From: Amarolinea aalborgensis
GTDB taxonomy: Bacteria > Chloroflexota > Anaerolineae > SSC4 > Amarolineaceae
Assembly: GCF_900491745.1 (NCBI RefSeq)
Contig: NZ_UETR01000005.1
Coordinates: 62,001 to 126,000, forward strand
Direction: 5' to 3'
DNA: 64,000 nt
Position 1 is the first letter of the stretch. The number at the start of each line of letters is the position of its first letter. Of this stretch, positions 1 to 8,517 are shown piece after piece. The notes under the pieces were generated by a model. That model did not search any database. It was not told the DNA's origin and saw only the letters and a program-made list of their open reading frames with translations. Position numbers and translations under genes: made by a program.

Positions 1-1
1 G

Positions 2-1663
2 CTGAAGGACATTCCCGCGCTGCAGCAGGTCGCGCCGCGACCATTCAAGGCGGCGCTGCTCAAAGGGCGCAGCAATTACATCTGCAATCGTAAGCTCGAC
101 CAGATGGCGAAACGACCGACCGATGAGCATCTCAAGGCCGGTTTTAGCGCCGGCCGCTTCATCGAGTGGGCGCAGTCCGATTCAGGCGAGATGGATGCGC
201 TGAACCTGCCAGAACGTCTGCGGCCGCATCTGACCATTGAAAATCATGAGTGCCTGGGGAACCGCTGCCCGCTCATCCGTCTTTGCTTCTACGAGCGGGC
301 CAAACGCCGTGTGGAACAGGCGGATGTGGCCGTGGTCAACCATTCGCTGCTGGCCCTGAATCTCAACAGCGAGACGCCTTTCTTTCCCATGCCCGATGTC
401 GTGGTGGTGGATGAAGCGCACGAGCTGGCGAACTACACGGCCGCAGCCCTGCAGTTGACACTGACCTATGGCAAAATCCAGGGCATCATCAACTCGAATC
501 ACCTCAACTACAACCTGCCGGGCGACCTGCGCGGCCAGTTGCAGCGCGACAACAACACTCTGTTTGTAGATTTGACCGAAAATGCGCCGCGCGAGGCGTT
601 TGGGCGTTGGGAGCTGCTTGGCGCGCAGCCGGACATGGCGCAGTTGGCGCTGCATTTACAGGAAACGGCCAAGGCGCTGCAAACGATCAAAACGCCCTAC
701 GGCAGCGAGGAGATGAACGCGGAGTTCCGGCGCTTCGTGGAGCACTTGACGCTGTCGCAGTTTGAACTGCAGATGATGGCGGCCGAAGTGCCTGCGGGTC
801 GGGTGCGCTTCGTCGAACGCATGAATGACGGCGACCCGCGCTCCATCTTCGTAATCCAGCGGCCATTGGAAGTCAGCGATTTCCTGGCCGAACACCTCTT
901 CGACAAGGTCAAGACGGTCATCTGTACGTCGGCCACGCTGCGCACGTCCGACGGCTATGATTACTTTCGCCGCCAGGTGGGCGCGCCAGAGCGCTGTGTG
1001 ACGCTGGACGTGCCCAGCCCCTTTGACTACGTTAACAGCGTGTTGATCTACACCGCGCCCCATCTGACGCCGCCGGATCGCAACGGCGATGAGGAGACGT
1101 ATCAACTCGAATTGGCGCGCGAAGTCTACCGGTTGATCACCTACAGCGGCGGGCGCGCACTCATCCTGTGCACCTCGCTGGCCCGCATGCGCTACCTGTA
1201 TGACACAATCAGTCCGCACGTCAGGTATCCCCTGCTCAAGCAAGGGGATGCCCCGCGCGCAGACCTCGTGCGCCAGTTTCAGGCCGCGGGCGATGCCGTG
1301 CTCTTTGCCACGCGCTCGTTTTGGCAAGGCGTGGACATCCCCGGCGAGGCGCTGAGCCTGGTGGTGATTGACCGCCTGCCCTTTCCGGTGCCGTCCGACC
1401 CGGTGGTGGCCGGCCGTGATCGCCTGATTCGCGCCAGCGGCGGCGAGCCTTTCTACCAACTCATGCTGCCCGAAGCGACGCTGGCACTCAAGCAAGGCGT
1501 CGGCCGCCTCATGCGCTCCGAATCTGACCGCGGCGTCATCGCGCTGCTCGACTCGCGCCTCTTGCACAAGTTCTATGGTCACAGCGTCCTCGCCGCGCTC
1601 CCGCCGGGCCGCGTCACCACGAACCGGCTGGATGTCAAGGCCTTCTTTAATGCTGAATTCTGA
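2..1663 (+). CDS. DinG/XPD-family ATP-dependent helicase, 5'-truncated by window edge
   Basis: This is the C-terminal part of a superfamily 2 Fe-S DNA helicase of the DinG/XPD type. The reading frame is already open at base 2, encoding LKGRSNYIC, the conserved segment that carries the first cluster cysteine. The ATG at 104 is therefore internal. Further cluster cysteines lie in ECLGNRCPLIRLC. Walker B is VVDEAHEL, followed by SATL (motif III region), FWQGVDIPG (motif V region) and QGVGRLMRS (motif VI). Family members unwind DNA during repair and replication using ATP. The last codons (NAEF, stop 1661-1663) lie inside a short heptamer repeat array, so the repeat appears to supply the stop codon. 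The gene converges on the rhodanese gene. The family call is firm; DinG versus another XPD-like paralogue is not resolved. Confidence 0.93.
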   Translation: MKDIPALQQVAPRPFKAALLKGRSNYICNRKLDQMAKRPTDEHLKAGFSAGRFIEWAQSDSGEMDALNLPERLRPHLTIENHECLGNRCPLIRLCFYERAKRRVEQADVAVVNHSLLALNLNSETPFFPMPDVVVVDEAHELANYTAAALQLTLTYGKIQGIINSNHLNYNLPGDLRGQLQRDNNTLFVDLTENAPREAFGRWELLGAQPDMAQLALHLQETAKALQTIKTPYGSEEMNAEFRRFVEHLTLSQFELQMMAAEVPAGRVRFVERMNDGDPRSIFVIQRPLEVSDFLAEHLFDKVKTVICTSATLRTSDGYDYFRRQVGAPERCVTLDVPSPFDYVNSVLIYTAPHLTPPDRNGDEETYQLELAREVYRLITYSGGRALILCTSLARMRYLYDTISPHVRYPLLKQGDAPRADLVRQFQAAGDAVLFATRSFWQGVDIPGEALSLVVIDRLPFPVPSDPVVAGRDRLIRASGGEPFYQLMLPEATLALKQGVGRLMRSESDRGVIALLDSRLLHKFYGHSVLAALPPGRVTTNRLDVKAFFNAEF

Positions 1664-1740
1664 ACGCGGAATACTGAATGGGGGGAAGAGAGTCCGCGTG
1701 CAAAGTACATTCAGCATTCCCTGTTCAGCATTCCACGTTC
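1649..1740. repeat. Heptamer-type short repeat array H1
   Basis: The array consists of TGAATTC, TGAACGC, GGAATAC, TGAATGG units, then a spacer, then the inverse form CATTCAGCATTCC and TTCAGCATTCC. It has a 7-nt period with drifting units, overlaps the end of the helicase gene and fills the gap to the rhodanese gene. Related arrays lie at 12531, 13253 and 19011. Confidence 0.7.
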
Positions 1741-1741
1741 G

Positions 1742-2215
1742 TTACGGCCCAGTCACAGTCGGCTGTCCTGCGGCCTGCCAGCCCTTCAACCCGCCGGCCA
1801 GGCTGGTCACCTGGGTGAAGCCAGCCTTGAGCAGCACGTCGCGCCCGGTTTGGCTGCGATTGCCGGAGCGGCAGACGACCACGACCGGCTTGTCCTTCGG
1901 CACTTCTTGCACACGGCTAGCCAGTTCGCCCAACGGAATGAGCGTTGAGCCTGGAACGTGATAGTCGTTCCACTCAGTCGGTTCGCGCACATCCAAGATG
2001 AAGGCGCCCTGGTCCCGCAAGGACGCAGCTTCATTCACGGTAATCTCCGGACGCAGCGCCTGGGCGACAGCGCCTTGGGTCGAGTTGGCGGTTCTCTGCG
2101 ACAGCAGCACAGCGCCCACGATGCCGATCACCAGGACAATGGCTGCGCCTATCAGCAGCGGCGCGTTGTTGCGCGCCGCCGACGTTCGTTGTTGTTTCGC
2201 CGATTTCTTGCTCAC
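1742..2215 (-). CDS. Membrane-anchored rhodanese-domain protein
   Basis: A 157-residue protein with a short basic N-terminus, one transmembrane segment (about residues 19-39, LLIGAAIVLVIGIVGAVLL) and a single rhodanese domain (about 57-150). The active-site loop is CRSGNRS with the catalytic Cys at about 115; ILDVREPTEW is the conserved N-terminal rhodanese motif. Single-domain rhodaneses move sulfane sulfur via a Cys persulfide, and here the domain should face outward. I chose the GTG at 2215 because AGAAGGAGAT lies 5 nt upstream. The longer open frame (to 2428) lacks such a site and has non-conserved sequence. The sulfur acceptor is unknown. Confidence 0.9.
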   Translation of the reverse strand: MSKKSAKQQRTSAARNNAPLLIGAAIVLVIGIVGAVLLSQRTANSTQGAVAQALRPEITVNEAASLRDQGAFILDVREPTEWNDYHVPGSTLIPLGELASRVQEVPKDKPVVVVCRSGNRSQTGRDVLLKAGFTQVTSLAGGLKGWQAAGQPTVTGP

Positions 2216-2538
2216 AATTGATCTCCTTCTGGCTGTCATGCCGCCATGTCGTGGATCAAACGCTCCACTTGCCCCGGCAAAAATAGAATGTCGAAAACCA
2301 GGGCGCCTACATGACGCCTGCTCTGCGTTAGACGCAGAAGGCGCCCAAACGTTGCAACCGCGCAACGAAGTGTAAGGGATGCGCGCCGGCCAACGGCAAC
2401 CTGGGGTTTGATAGAGCTGCCGCCACAACCCAACTCAGTGCAGGAGCAACGGACCTTGGGCAACAAAATGAGGCTTGCTGGGTGGGCAAGTCTCATTTTT
2501 TCATGCAGGGCGCCGATTGATGTGCTCCGCCGCGCCGA
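2216..2538. other. Intergenic region with terminator, otherwise no gene seen
   Basis: About 320 bp between the rhodanese start and the stop of the large BNR gene. It holds the rhodanese ribosome-binding site (2221-2230) and the hairpin at 2466-2498. A short minus-strand open frame (2236-2496) starts inside the hairpin and has no recognisable protein, so I do not call it. Confidence 0.6.
2466..2501 (-). terminator. Rho-independent terminator, probably bidirectional
   Basis: AAATGAGGCTTGC pairs with GCAAGTCTCATTT (13-bp stem with one G-U type mismatch, 7-nt loop), followed on the + strand by a T run. On the minus strand the stem is followed by TTTTGTTG. It lies 38 bp past the stop of the large BNR gene and so should end that transcript. 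Confidence 0.7.
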
Positions 2539-5500
2539 TTACCGTGTGCGCGTCCACGGCCGACGGGTTGCCAGGCCAGCCAGCAACACAGCAGTCGCCA
2601 ATAGGACGGCGATGCGCGGCCAAGTCGGTGTGGCGGACATCTGGACCAACCGCACAGCCGTCGGCGTCGTGTAGTCTACACTGACCGGCCCATACCTGGT
2701 CGTCACGCCGTAGATGTCCAGGGCCTCAACCCAGTAATAGTACGTGACGCCGGGAACCAAATCAGCGGCGTCTTCCCAGGTATAGACAAAACCGTTGGAG
2801 CTGCCCGGCGACTGCGACGGGATCAGCGTCTGATTCAACTGGCGCTCCGGCCCAGTCGCCGACGCGCCGCGATAGAGGTTGAAGCCGAGGTTGCCCAGTT
2901 CGCTGACGGTCTCCCACGTGACGAGGATGTGATCTGGATAGGCTTCAGCGTCGAAAGAAGCCAGCATGGCGGCCAGGGGTGAGCCGGAGAACGCCGTGTG
3001 GTCGGAGAAACTGTTGACCACGCTGGACAGCGTATTGGTGTCAACGTCTGCCTGGTTCTTGGTCGTCCAGCTCGCTCCGTCCCATACCTTGTGATACAGG
3101 TCAGCCTCGGTTTGCGCCGGCGTCCCACCCAACACCACATCGCCATCCGTGTAGGTGAAGGACGCGGCGCAGGTGAAGGTGCTGTCAGTGCTGGTGGCAG
3201 TCCAGTAGCGCGTGATGTAGGTTGGGTAGTTTGCCCCCGGCCAGTTCGGATGCCGCGCGTTCGTCACCCGCACGCAGACGGTGCTGGCGCCCAGGTCAGC
3301 CGTGAAGTTCAGCGTAGACGGCGAGTACTCCGTCGCGCCATAAGCATCCCCGACTGGGAACTCGAAGCTGCCATTGCCGCTGTAACCCTTGCACAGGAAG
3401 CCATCGCCGGCGGCCGCGCCGTCCACATCGGTGACGACCATGCTGGCCGTGGAGCCGAGGTGGCTGATGCTTGCGCCCGCGCCCAGGGTCAGGTTGTATG
3501 CCGCGACCTTCAGCAGACCATCGGTCAAGGTGAGAAGGTTATTGACTACCGTATTCCGGCCCAGGCTGACGCCGGCGCTGTCGGCGCTGGTGTTGACGAT
3601 GGTCAAATAGGCGAAAGTTGTATCCACACTGCCGCCGATGCTTTGCGCCGCGGAGCCATTGAAAGCGACGGTGCTATAGTCAGGAATGAAACTGCTGCTG
3701 TTCGTCCAGTTGCCTGCGACGTTGAGAGTTGAGACACCGGTACTCAAGCTAGGTCTCAGTGTTCCCCCGTTGAGGATCACGTTTCCGGCCACATTGACTG
3801 TCGGATTGGTTGTGCCGGATGCGCCTGAGATATAGAAGTTTCCACTGCTCACCGTCAGGTTCCCGCCAACATTCAAGGTCAGCGCGCCGGAGCTTCCTGA
3901 GACATAGAGCGTCCCGCCATTCACGAGCACATTGCCGGCAACATTGTTTGTTGCGGTGGCAGAATTCGCCAGGCGCACCGAGCCAGTACCGGTGGATGTG
4001 ACCGTCAAATTCCCATTAACGGTTGCTAAGTTGCCTGACAAACTCATATTGGCTGTTTGACCTGTGGAGTTCCAGGTGACATTGCCAAAGGCTTGGAATG
4101 GACTTGGCACACTACTAATAATCCCTGTAAACAAAACCGTTGACGCTACGTTCCATGCTTCCGTTGGAATGGTTCCGCCGTCTCTCGCATGTTGGTAGAC
4201 ACTGCCTGCGCCAAAGGAACCGGTTCCGATCATTGTAACTGTCCCAGCATTGACGAGAGTCCCGCTCACGGTCATATCGGGAGCGCGACTGCCGTTGTTG
4301 ATCGTCAACGCGCGGCCACTGTTGATGGTTAGCGTCCCACCAGAATCAACTTGCGCACCCATGACGGAGATATCAGCCGTGTTAACCGTTAACGCGCCGC
4401 CGCTTTCGATCTGGAGCAGTGAATCGGCATGAGACAGCGTAAAGGCGCTCCCCGTGGTCATACTGTGACCATTTTGGATCACAAAATAGTCAGGGCCGTT
4501 AAAGTTAGCGGGTTGGCTGCCGCCACCGCCTCGTGACGTATTCCAACTTGCGAGAGCGCCAGCGTTGAGAGAACCTTGGGAGTAGTAAACATTGGCGCCG
4601 GAGGCGCCGATGGCAAAGATCGAGCCGGTGCTCCAGGTCGCCGCTGATGATTCCACATACACACCATTCGCATCACTACCGCCGGAGCCGACATATTTTT
4701 CCCAGCTCGTGCCATTGCAGTGATAGATTGCCAGGGTGTAGGGAGGAACAACGGTGTTCCCATTGGCTTCATTTGGGTCGTTGGCGGAAAAGTACAGCCG
4801 CATTCGGTACGGTCCATAGGGAGCCGTGCCGCCGCTCGACGTCAGGTCGAATTGGCGTAACACCGGCGTTGTCGGGAACGGATTGACGCCACAAGCCGAA
4901 GGCGGTTGCTGATTCGATGTAATGGTGATATTCGTGTCAAAGAGGCTGTTGCCGCTCTGTTTCTGGAGGATGACCGCATCGCGATTGCGCGCGTCTTTGA
5001 ACGTAAAGGCGCCGAAGTTGATGACCGTTTGCTGCGGGGCTACGCGACGCAGTTTGCCATTCTGAGTGAATTGGGTACAGGCTCCGCCGGTCGCCGCGCT
5101 GATAAAGTCATCGGTCGTGTCCACGGTGGTGTTGGCGTTGATCGCGAGATTGCAGAAAGAGAGGGTGCCTTCTGTCTGAGCAGGCACGTTTGCCGTTACA
5201 ACGCCGTTCTTGGCAAAGACGCTGGCGCCAGTGCCAGCGTTGAAGGTTCCACCCCCTGTCCAATCGCCATTGACAGTTAATGTCGAACTGTCCGCATTCC
5301 AGATTCCGCCAAAGAGATTGAAGTTGTTGACCGTGATCGCATAACTTCCACCATTCCAGGTGGCGTTGTTATACAGAGACAAATCGTTGACGGTGATGTC
5401 TCCCACGACGTTCACCGTCACGGTCCTGCTGGCCGTCGTAACGCTTTCCAGATAGGTCCCGGCATAAATCGTGACTGTGCCACCGGACGCGACATTGGTC

Positions 5501-8007
5501 ATCGCTTCGCCAATCGTCGCATAGCACGGCGAATTGCCGCCGCACACCAGGCCGGGGTCGGCGTAGGTATTCACATTCGACGATGGAGAGACATCCACCG
5601 TCCATGCGCCGCGTCCGTGGGTGCCGGCGATCAAGATAGTGGAACCGGTGCTGTTGCCGCCGCCCATCCATTGCAGGTCGAACGTTGCAACGTTAGCGGG
5701 ACCATCGCCGTTCGCGGCGCCTGCTGGCACGTTCCAAGTTGCGCCAGTATCAACACTGGCAAAGATGCCGATCTCGGTTCCGACGTAGAGCCAGGCAGCG
5801 TTGGAGGGATTGATGGCAAACGCATAGATCGGCGCCTGGGGCAAATTGCTCGTGATATTAGTCCAAGTTGTGCCGCCATCAGCCGTGCGCCACGCGCGAT
5901 TAGCGCCAAAACCGGTAAATCCCACATAGACGATGTTGCTATTGTTCCGATCAATGGCAATGGCGCCAACCTGCGTCCCAGGCTTGTTAGCGCCGATATT
6001 CGTATCCACGCGCGTCCAGGTAGCGCCGCCATCTGTTGTCATATCAATGCGGCTGTTGGCATAGCCCACCCAGATCACGTTCGAGTTGCTCGGTGCAACG
6101 GCAATGGAAACAATGTTGCTGCCAATCGAAGCTTTGATCGCCGTCCATTGCGGTCCGCCCGTCGGACTGTTATAGACGTACGGCGTCCGCGCATCGTTGG
6201 TGACCCAAAGGGACAAGCCTCCCACCAGGAGCCGATTGGCGTTGTTCGGATCGAGCAAGATGGGCGCGATGAAATTCGCGGCGCCATTGCACGCATCGTC
6301 TATCCGGTACGGCGCGGCGCGGCAGACCCAGGCGCTGCCATTGTAATAGGTCCCATAAATAAAATCTGCACTCGATCCGCCATTACTACTGCGATGTACC
6401 TGAGCGTTGGTGTATTCGCTGTACAGGTAATTGGGATTGGTTGGGTCGGCGACGGCTTTGCCCCCGTCACCGCCAAACGCATAGGTCCATGCGTTGGGTG
6501 CGCCGGGCGTGCCCCTGGCTACGCCGTTGTCCTGGGCGCCGCCATACAGGACGCCGTTGCCGTTCCCCGACACGCCGTAGAATTGCGTAATCCCCAGGTT
6601 GTTGTTCAAATACACCCACCCATTATTGTAACCGGGCGGATTGTTCCCAGCCGTCAAAATGTTGCTGGTATACATGAGACCGCCGTCGTTGCCATTGAGC
6701 AGCGCGGTGCTGGAGCCGGGAATAGAGACCAGGGCATGGTGATCGGCGTGCGGCGAGGGCGGATCATCCGGCCAACCCCTGGTCCAATCGCTGATCTTGG
6801 TAAACGTCGTCCCGCCGTCAGTGGACTGGTACAAGTCGAGACCGCCGCCGACGACATGGTTCGGATCAGTGGGATCCACCCAAAGCGTATTGTCGTACCA
6901 GTACTGAGAGCTCGCACTGGCTTGATAACCCGCGTCGGCATTCACCAACGCATAGGTGTGTCCACCATCCGTGCTCTTGTACACGACGGCTGCGGGACCG
7001 GCGCTGGCATACACAATAGAGGGATTGCTTGGCGCATAAGCGAGCTCAACTCGATCAAGCGCAGAAGTTCCACTGGCCACACCGGTTGCAACAAGCCAGG
7101 TCACGCCGCCATCCGTCGAGTACCGCACTTGAAAATTGGCTCTGCTCGCGATGGCTTTCGTGCTGTCCGTCGGGTCGAACTTCACATCCTTGTAGTAGGA
7201 GCTGGATTCGACCCGAGTCCAGGTGCTTCCACCATCAGTACTGCGATATATGCCGGTGTTCGTCGCCGCGAGGAGCGTGGCGCCATTCGGTGAGATGGCA
7301 AGCCGGTTCACAAAGTACCAACTCGAATTGTTTGTGCTGGCGAGTTGATTCCACGTGGCGCCGCCATCGGTGCTTTTGAAAACACCCGCGCCGCGCACGG
7401 CATCCACGTTGAAGAAACCTTCGCCGGTGCCGGCGTACATCACATTGGCATCCGTGGGATCCAGGATCAAACTGCTGACCGCCAGGTTCGCCAGGAAATC
7501 GTTGAGCGGCGTCCAGGTGGTGCTGGTCGAACAGCAGTTGGTCGTCTTCCAGATGCCGCCGGACACGCCGCCGACAAACACAGTCGCGGCACTGATGGGG
7601 AGGATCGCCCGAATGCGCCCGCCGACGTTGCCAGGACCACTATTGGTCCAACTGAGATTGTCTATGCCGACGACGTAGGGTCGAAGGCCGTTCGCTCGCT
7701 GCCGCTCCATGGTCGCGCGCTGCGCCAGGGCCTTCATTTGCGCGCCATCGGGGATAGCGCCGCTGGCGTCCTTCATTTGATCGAAGCGGTACTGAAAGTA
7801 GTCGGCAATTTCTGCACCTTCGCCGGCGTCGGACTTGAAGCGTTCGCGACTGAGGTCTCCGTTTGGCGCGATGGTTTGAAAAGTAGAAGATGACGCTGCC
7901 CTGGTTGGCGCCTGGTCAAGCGTCCGCATTGGCAGGAAGGTAAGTATCAAGAGCAGGGCGATGATTGCCCCGCCCATCAATCTGCGGACCATGTGTGTCT
8001 TCGTCAC
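2539..8007 (-). CDS. Large secreted BNR-repeat / beta-helix / Fn3 surface protein
   Basis: An 1,822-residue exported protein. The N-terminus has a signal/anchor segment (GGAIIALLLILTFLPM). About residues 90-810 contain many BNR/sialidase-type repeats (STDGGSTW, TADGGTTW) typical of seven-blade or ten-blade propellers. About 830-1500 is a Gly/Thr/Asn-rich parallel-helix-like part (GGTLTINSGRALTINNGS). About 1690-1780 is an Fn3-like domain (LVTWETVSELGNLGFNLYRG). The C-terminus has a hydrophobic segment and an Arg-rich tail (ATRRPWTRTR), which looks like a cell-surface sorting or anchor signal. The start is GTG at 8007 with GAGGTG just upstream; an ATG at 7992 is possible. Function is unknown, probably adhesion or carbohydrate contact. 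No sialidase activity is claimed. Confidence 0.88.
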   Translation of the reverse strand: MTKTHMVRRLMGGAIIALLLILTFLPMRTLDQAPTRAASSSTFQTIAPNGDLSRERFKSDAGEGAEIADYFQYRFDQMKDASGAIPDGAQMKALAQRATMERQRANGLRPYVVGIDNLSWTNSGPGNVGGRIRAILPISAATVFVGGVSGGIWKTTNCCSTSTTWTPLNDFLANLAVSSLILDPTDANVMYAGTGEGFFNVDAVRGAGVFKSTDGGATWNQLASTNNSSWYFVNRLAISPNGATLLAATNTGIYRSTDGGSTWTRVESSSYYKDVKFDPTDSTKAIASRANFQVRYSTDGGVTWLVATGVASGTSALDRVELAYAPSNPSIVYASAGPAAVVYKSTDGGHTYALVNADAGYQASASSQYWYDNTLWVDPTDPNHVVGGGLDLYQSTDGGTTFTKISDWTRGWPDDPPSPHADHHALVSIPGSSTALLNGNDGGLMYTSNILTAGNNPPGYNNGWVYLNNNLGITQFYGVSGNGNGVLYGGAQDNGVARGTPGAPNAWTYAFGGDGGKAVADPTNPNYLYSEYTNAQVHRSSNGGSSADFIYGTYYNGSAWVCRAAPYRIDDACNGAANFIAPILLDPNNANRLLVGGLSLWVTNDARTPYVYNSPTGGPQWTAIKASIGSNIVSIAVAPSNSNVIWVGYANSRIDMTTDGGATWTRVDTNIGANKPGTQVGAIAIDRNNSNIVYVGFTGFGANRAWRTADGGTTWTNITSNLPQAPIYAFAINPSNAAWLYVGTEIGIFASVDTGATWNVPAGAANGDGPANVATFDLQWMGGGNSTGSTILIAGTHGRGAWTVDVSPSSNVNTYADPGLVCGGNSPCYATIGEAMTNVASGGTVTIYAGTYLESVTTASRTVTVNVVGDITVNDLSLYNNATWNGGSYAITVNNFNLFGGIWNADSSTLTVNGDWTGGGTFNAGTGASVFAKNGVVTANVPAQTEGTLSFCNLAINANTTVDTTDDFISAATGGACTQFTQNGKLRRVAPQQTVINFGAFTFKDARNRDAVILQKQSGNSLFDTNITITSNQQPPSACGVNPFPTTPVLRQFDLTSSGGTAPYGPYRMRLYFSANDPNEANGNTVVPPYTLAIYHCNGTSWEKYVGSGGSDANGVYVESSAATWSTGSIFAIGASGANVYYSQGSLNAGALASWNTSRGGGGSQPANFNGPDYFVIQNGHSMTTGSAFTLSHADSLLQIESGGALTVNTADISVMGAQVDSGGTLTINSGRALTINNGSRAPDMTVSGTLVNAGTVTMIGTGSFGAGSVYQHARDGGTIPTEAWNVASTVLFTGIISSVPSPFQAFGNVTWNSTGQTANMSLSGNLATVNGNLTVTSTGTGSVRLANSATATNNVAGNVLVNGGTLYVSGSSGALTLNVGGNLTVSSGNFYISGASGTTNPTVNVAGNVILNGGTLRPSLSTGVSTLNVAGNWTNSSSFIPDYSTVAFNGSAAQSIGGSVDTTFAYLTIVNTSADSAGVSLGRNTVVNNLLTLTDGLLKVAAYNLTLGAGASISHLGSTASMVVTDVDGAAAGDGFLCKGYSGNGSFEFPVGDAYGATEYSPSTLNFTADLGASTVCVRVTNARHPNWPGANYPTYITRYWTATSTDSTFTCAASFTYTDGDVVLGGTPAQTEADLYHKVWDGASWTTKNQADVDTNTLSSVVNSFSDHTAFSGSPLAAMLASFDAEAYPDHILVTWETVSELGNLGFNLYRGASATGPERQLNQTLIPSQSPGSSNGFVYTWEDAADLVPGVTYYYWVEALDIYGVTTRYGPVSVDYTTPTAVRLVQMSATPTWPRIAVLLATAVLLAGLATRRPWTRTR

Positions 8008-8139
8008 AGTGCACCTCGATAGCGTGATTTAGTGGTAAGTTTTGTAGTATCTCGTGCAAGGCGTTGGTCGCCGTTCAAGATCGCGCCAACGTCTTGTTCG
8101 CCCTCAACGATTCCCGCAATCGCTGAACTCCAATTCGCT

Positions 8140-8343
8140 CTATACCACGAGTTCCGGCTCAGACGCCAACTCGCATGATCCGAACTCAGCGCGCAGAAAT
8201 TCGACGAGCGCATCCAGATCTGCAAACGGGTGCTGCTCGCCGGTGGCCGTACTTTGGAGCGACGGCATCCAGACCAGGCGGCGATTGTTCTCAACCTGCC
8301 TCAAACGCAACAGGTATGACGCGTAACTGAGCTTTCGTTCCAT
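8140..8343 (-). CDS. Small conserved-type hypothetical protein (67 aa)
   Basis: A 67-residue acidic protein starting MERKLSYASYLLRLRQVENN. Its pattern SYLLRL..WMPSLQSTATGEQHPFADLDALVEFLRAE resembles many small hypothetical proteins I know from Chloroflexota, with a W-x-x-SLxS-x-x-TGExxxF core. AAAGGAG lies about 10 nt upstream of the ATG. It sits alone upstream of the large BNR gene. No function can be assigned. An overlapping minus-strand frame (8004-8294) lacks a ribosome-binding site and is a shadow. Confidence 0.72.
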   Translation of the reverse strand: MERKLSYASYLLRLRQVENNRRLVWMPSLQSTATGEQHPFADLDALVEFLRAEFGSCELASEPELVV

Positions 8344-8452
8344 GCTGCGCGCTCCTTTCTTCGCTCGTTGACTTAGTATACAGGCGCCCTATCACAAAAT
8401 TCTCACAACGCCGCCCCAACGCTCACCGCTTTCAGTTTCGCGCCGACTGTTG

Positions 8453-8458
8453 TATAAT
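8453..8458 (+). promoter_or_regulatory. Candidate -10 box (TATAAT) of the BTAD regulator gene
   Basis: A perfect TATAAT lies 60 bp before the start codon. The matching -35 (TTTCAG at 8430-8435, 17-bp spacer) is poor, which would fit a promoter needing an activator. Confidence 0.5.
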
Positions 8459-8517
8459 CTCATTCTAAAGTTGTCGCCACCCGCAGATCACACACCACGA
8501 CATGGACACGACAACCA

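Noticed and set aside
656..1717. 353-codon minus-strand open frame
   Set aside because: Antisense to the helicase motifs of the DinG-like gene.
2236..2496. 86-codon minus-strand open frame
   Set aside because: Starts inside a terminator hairpin, overlaps the rhodanese ribosome-binding site and has no recognisable pattern.
5617..7293. 558-codon + strand open frame
   Set aside because: Antisense to the BNR region of the large secreted protein; composition is a shadow of high-GC coding, with no family similarity.
2539..8007. Calling the large BNR protein a sialidase or glycosyl hydrolase
   Set aside because: BNR-type repeats are common in non-enzymatic propellers, and I see no set of catalytic Arg/Tyr/Glu residues.
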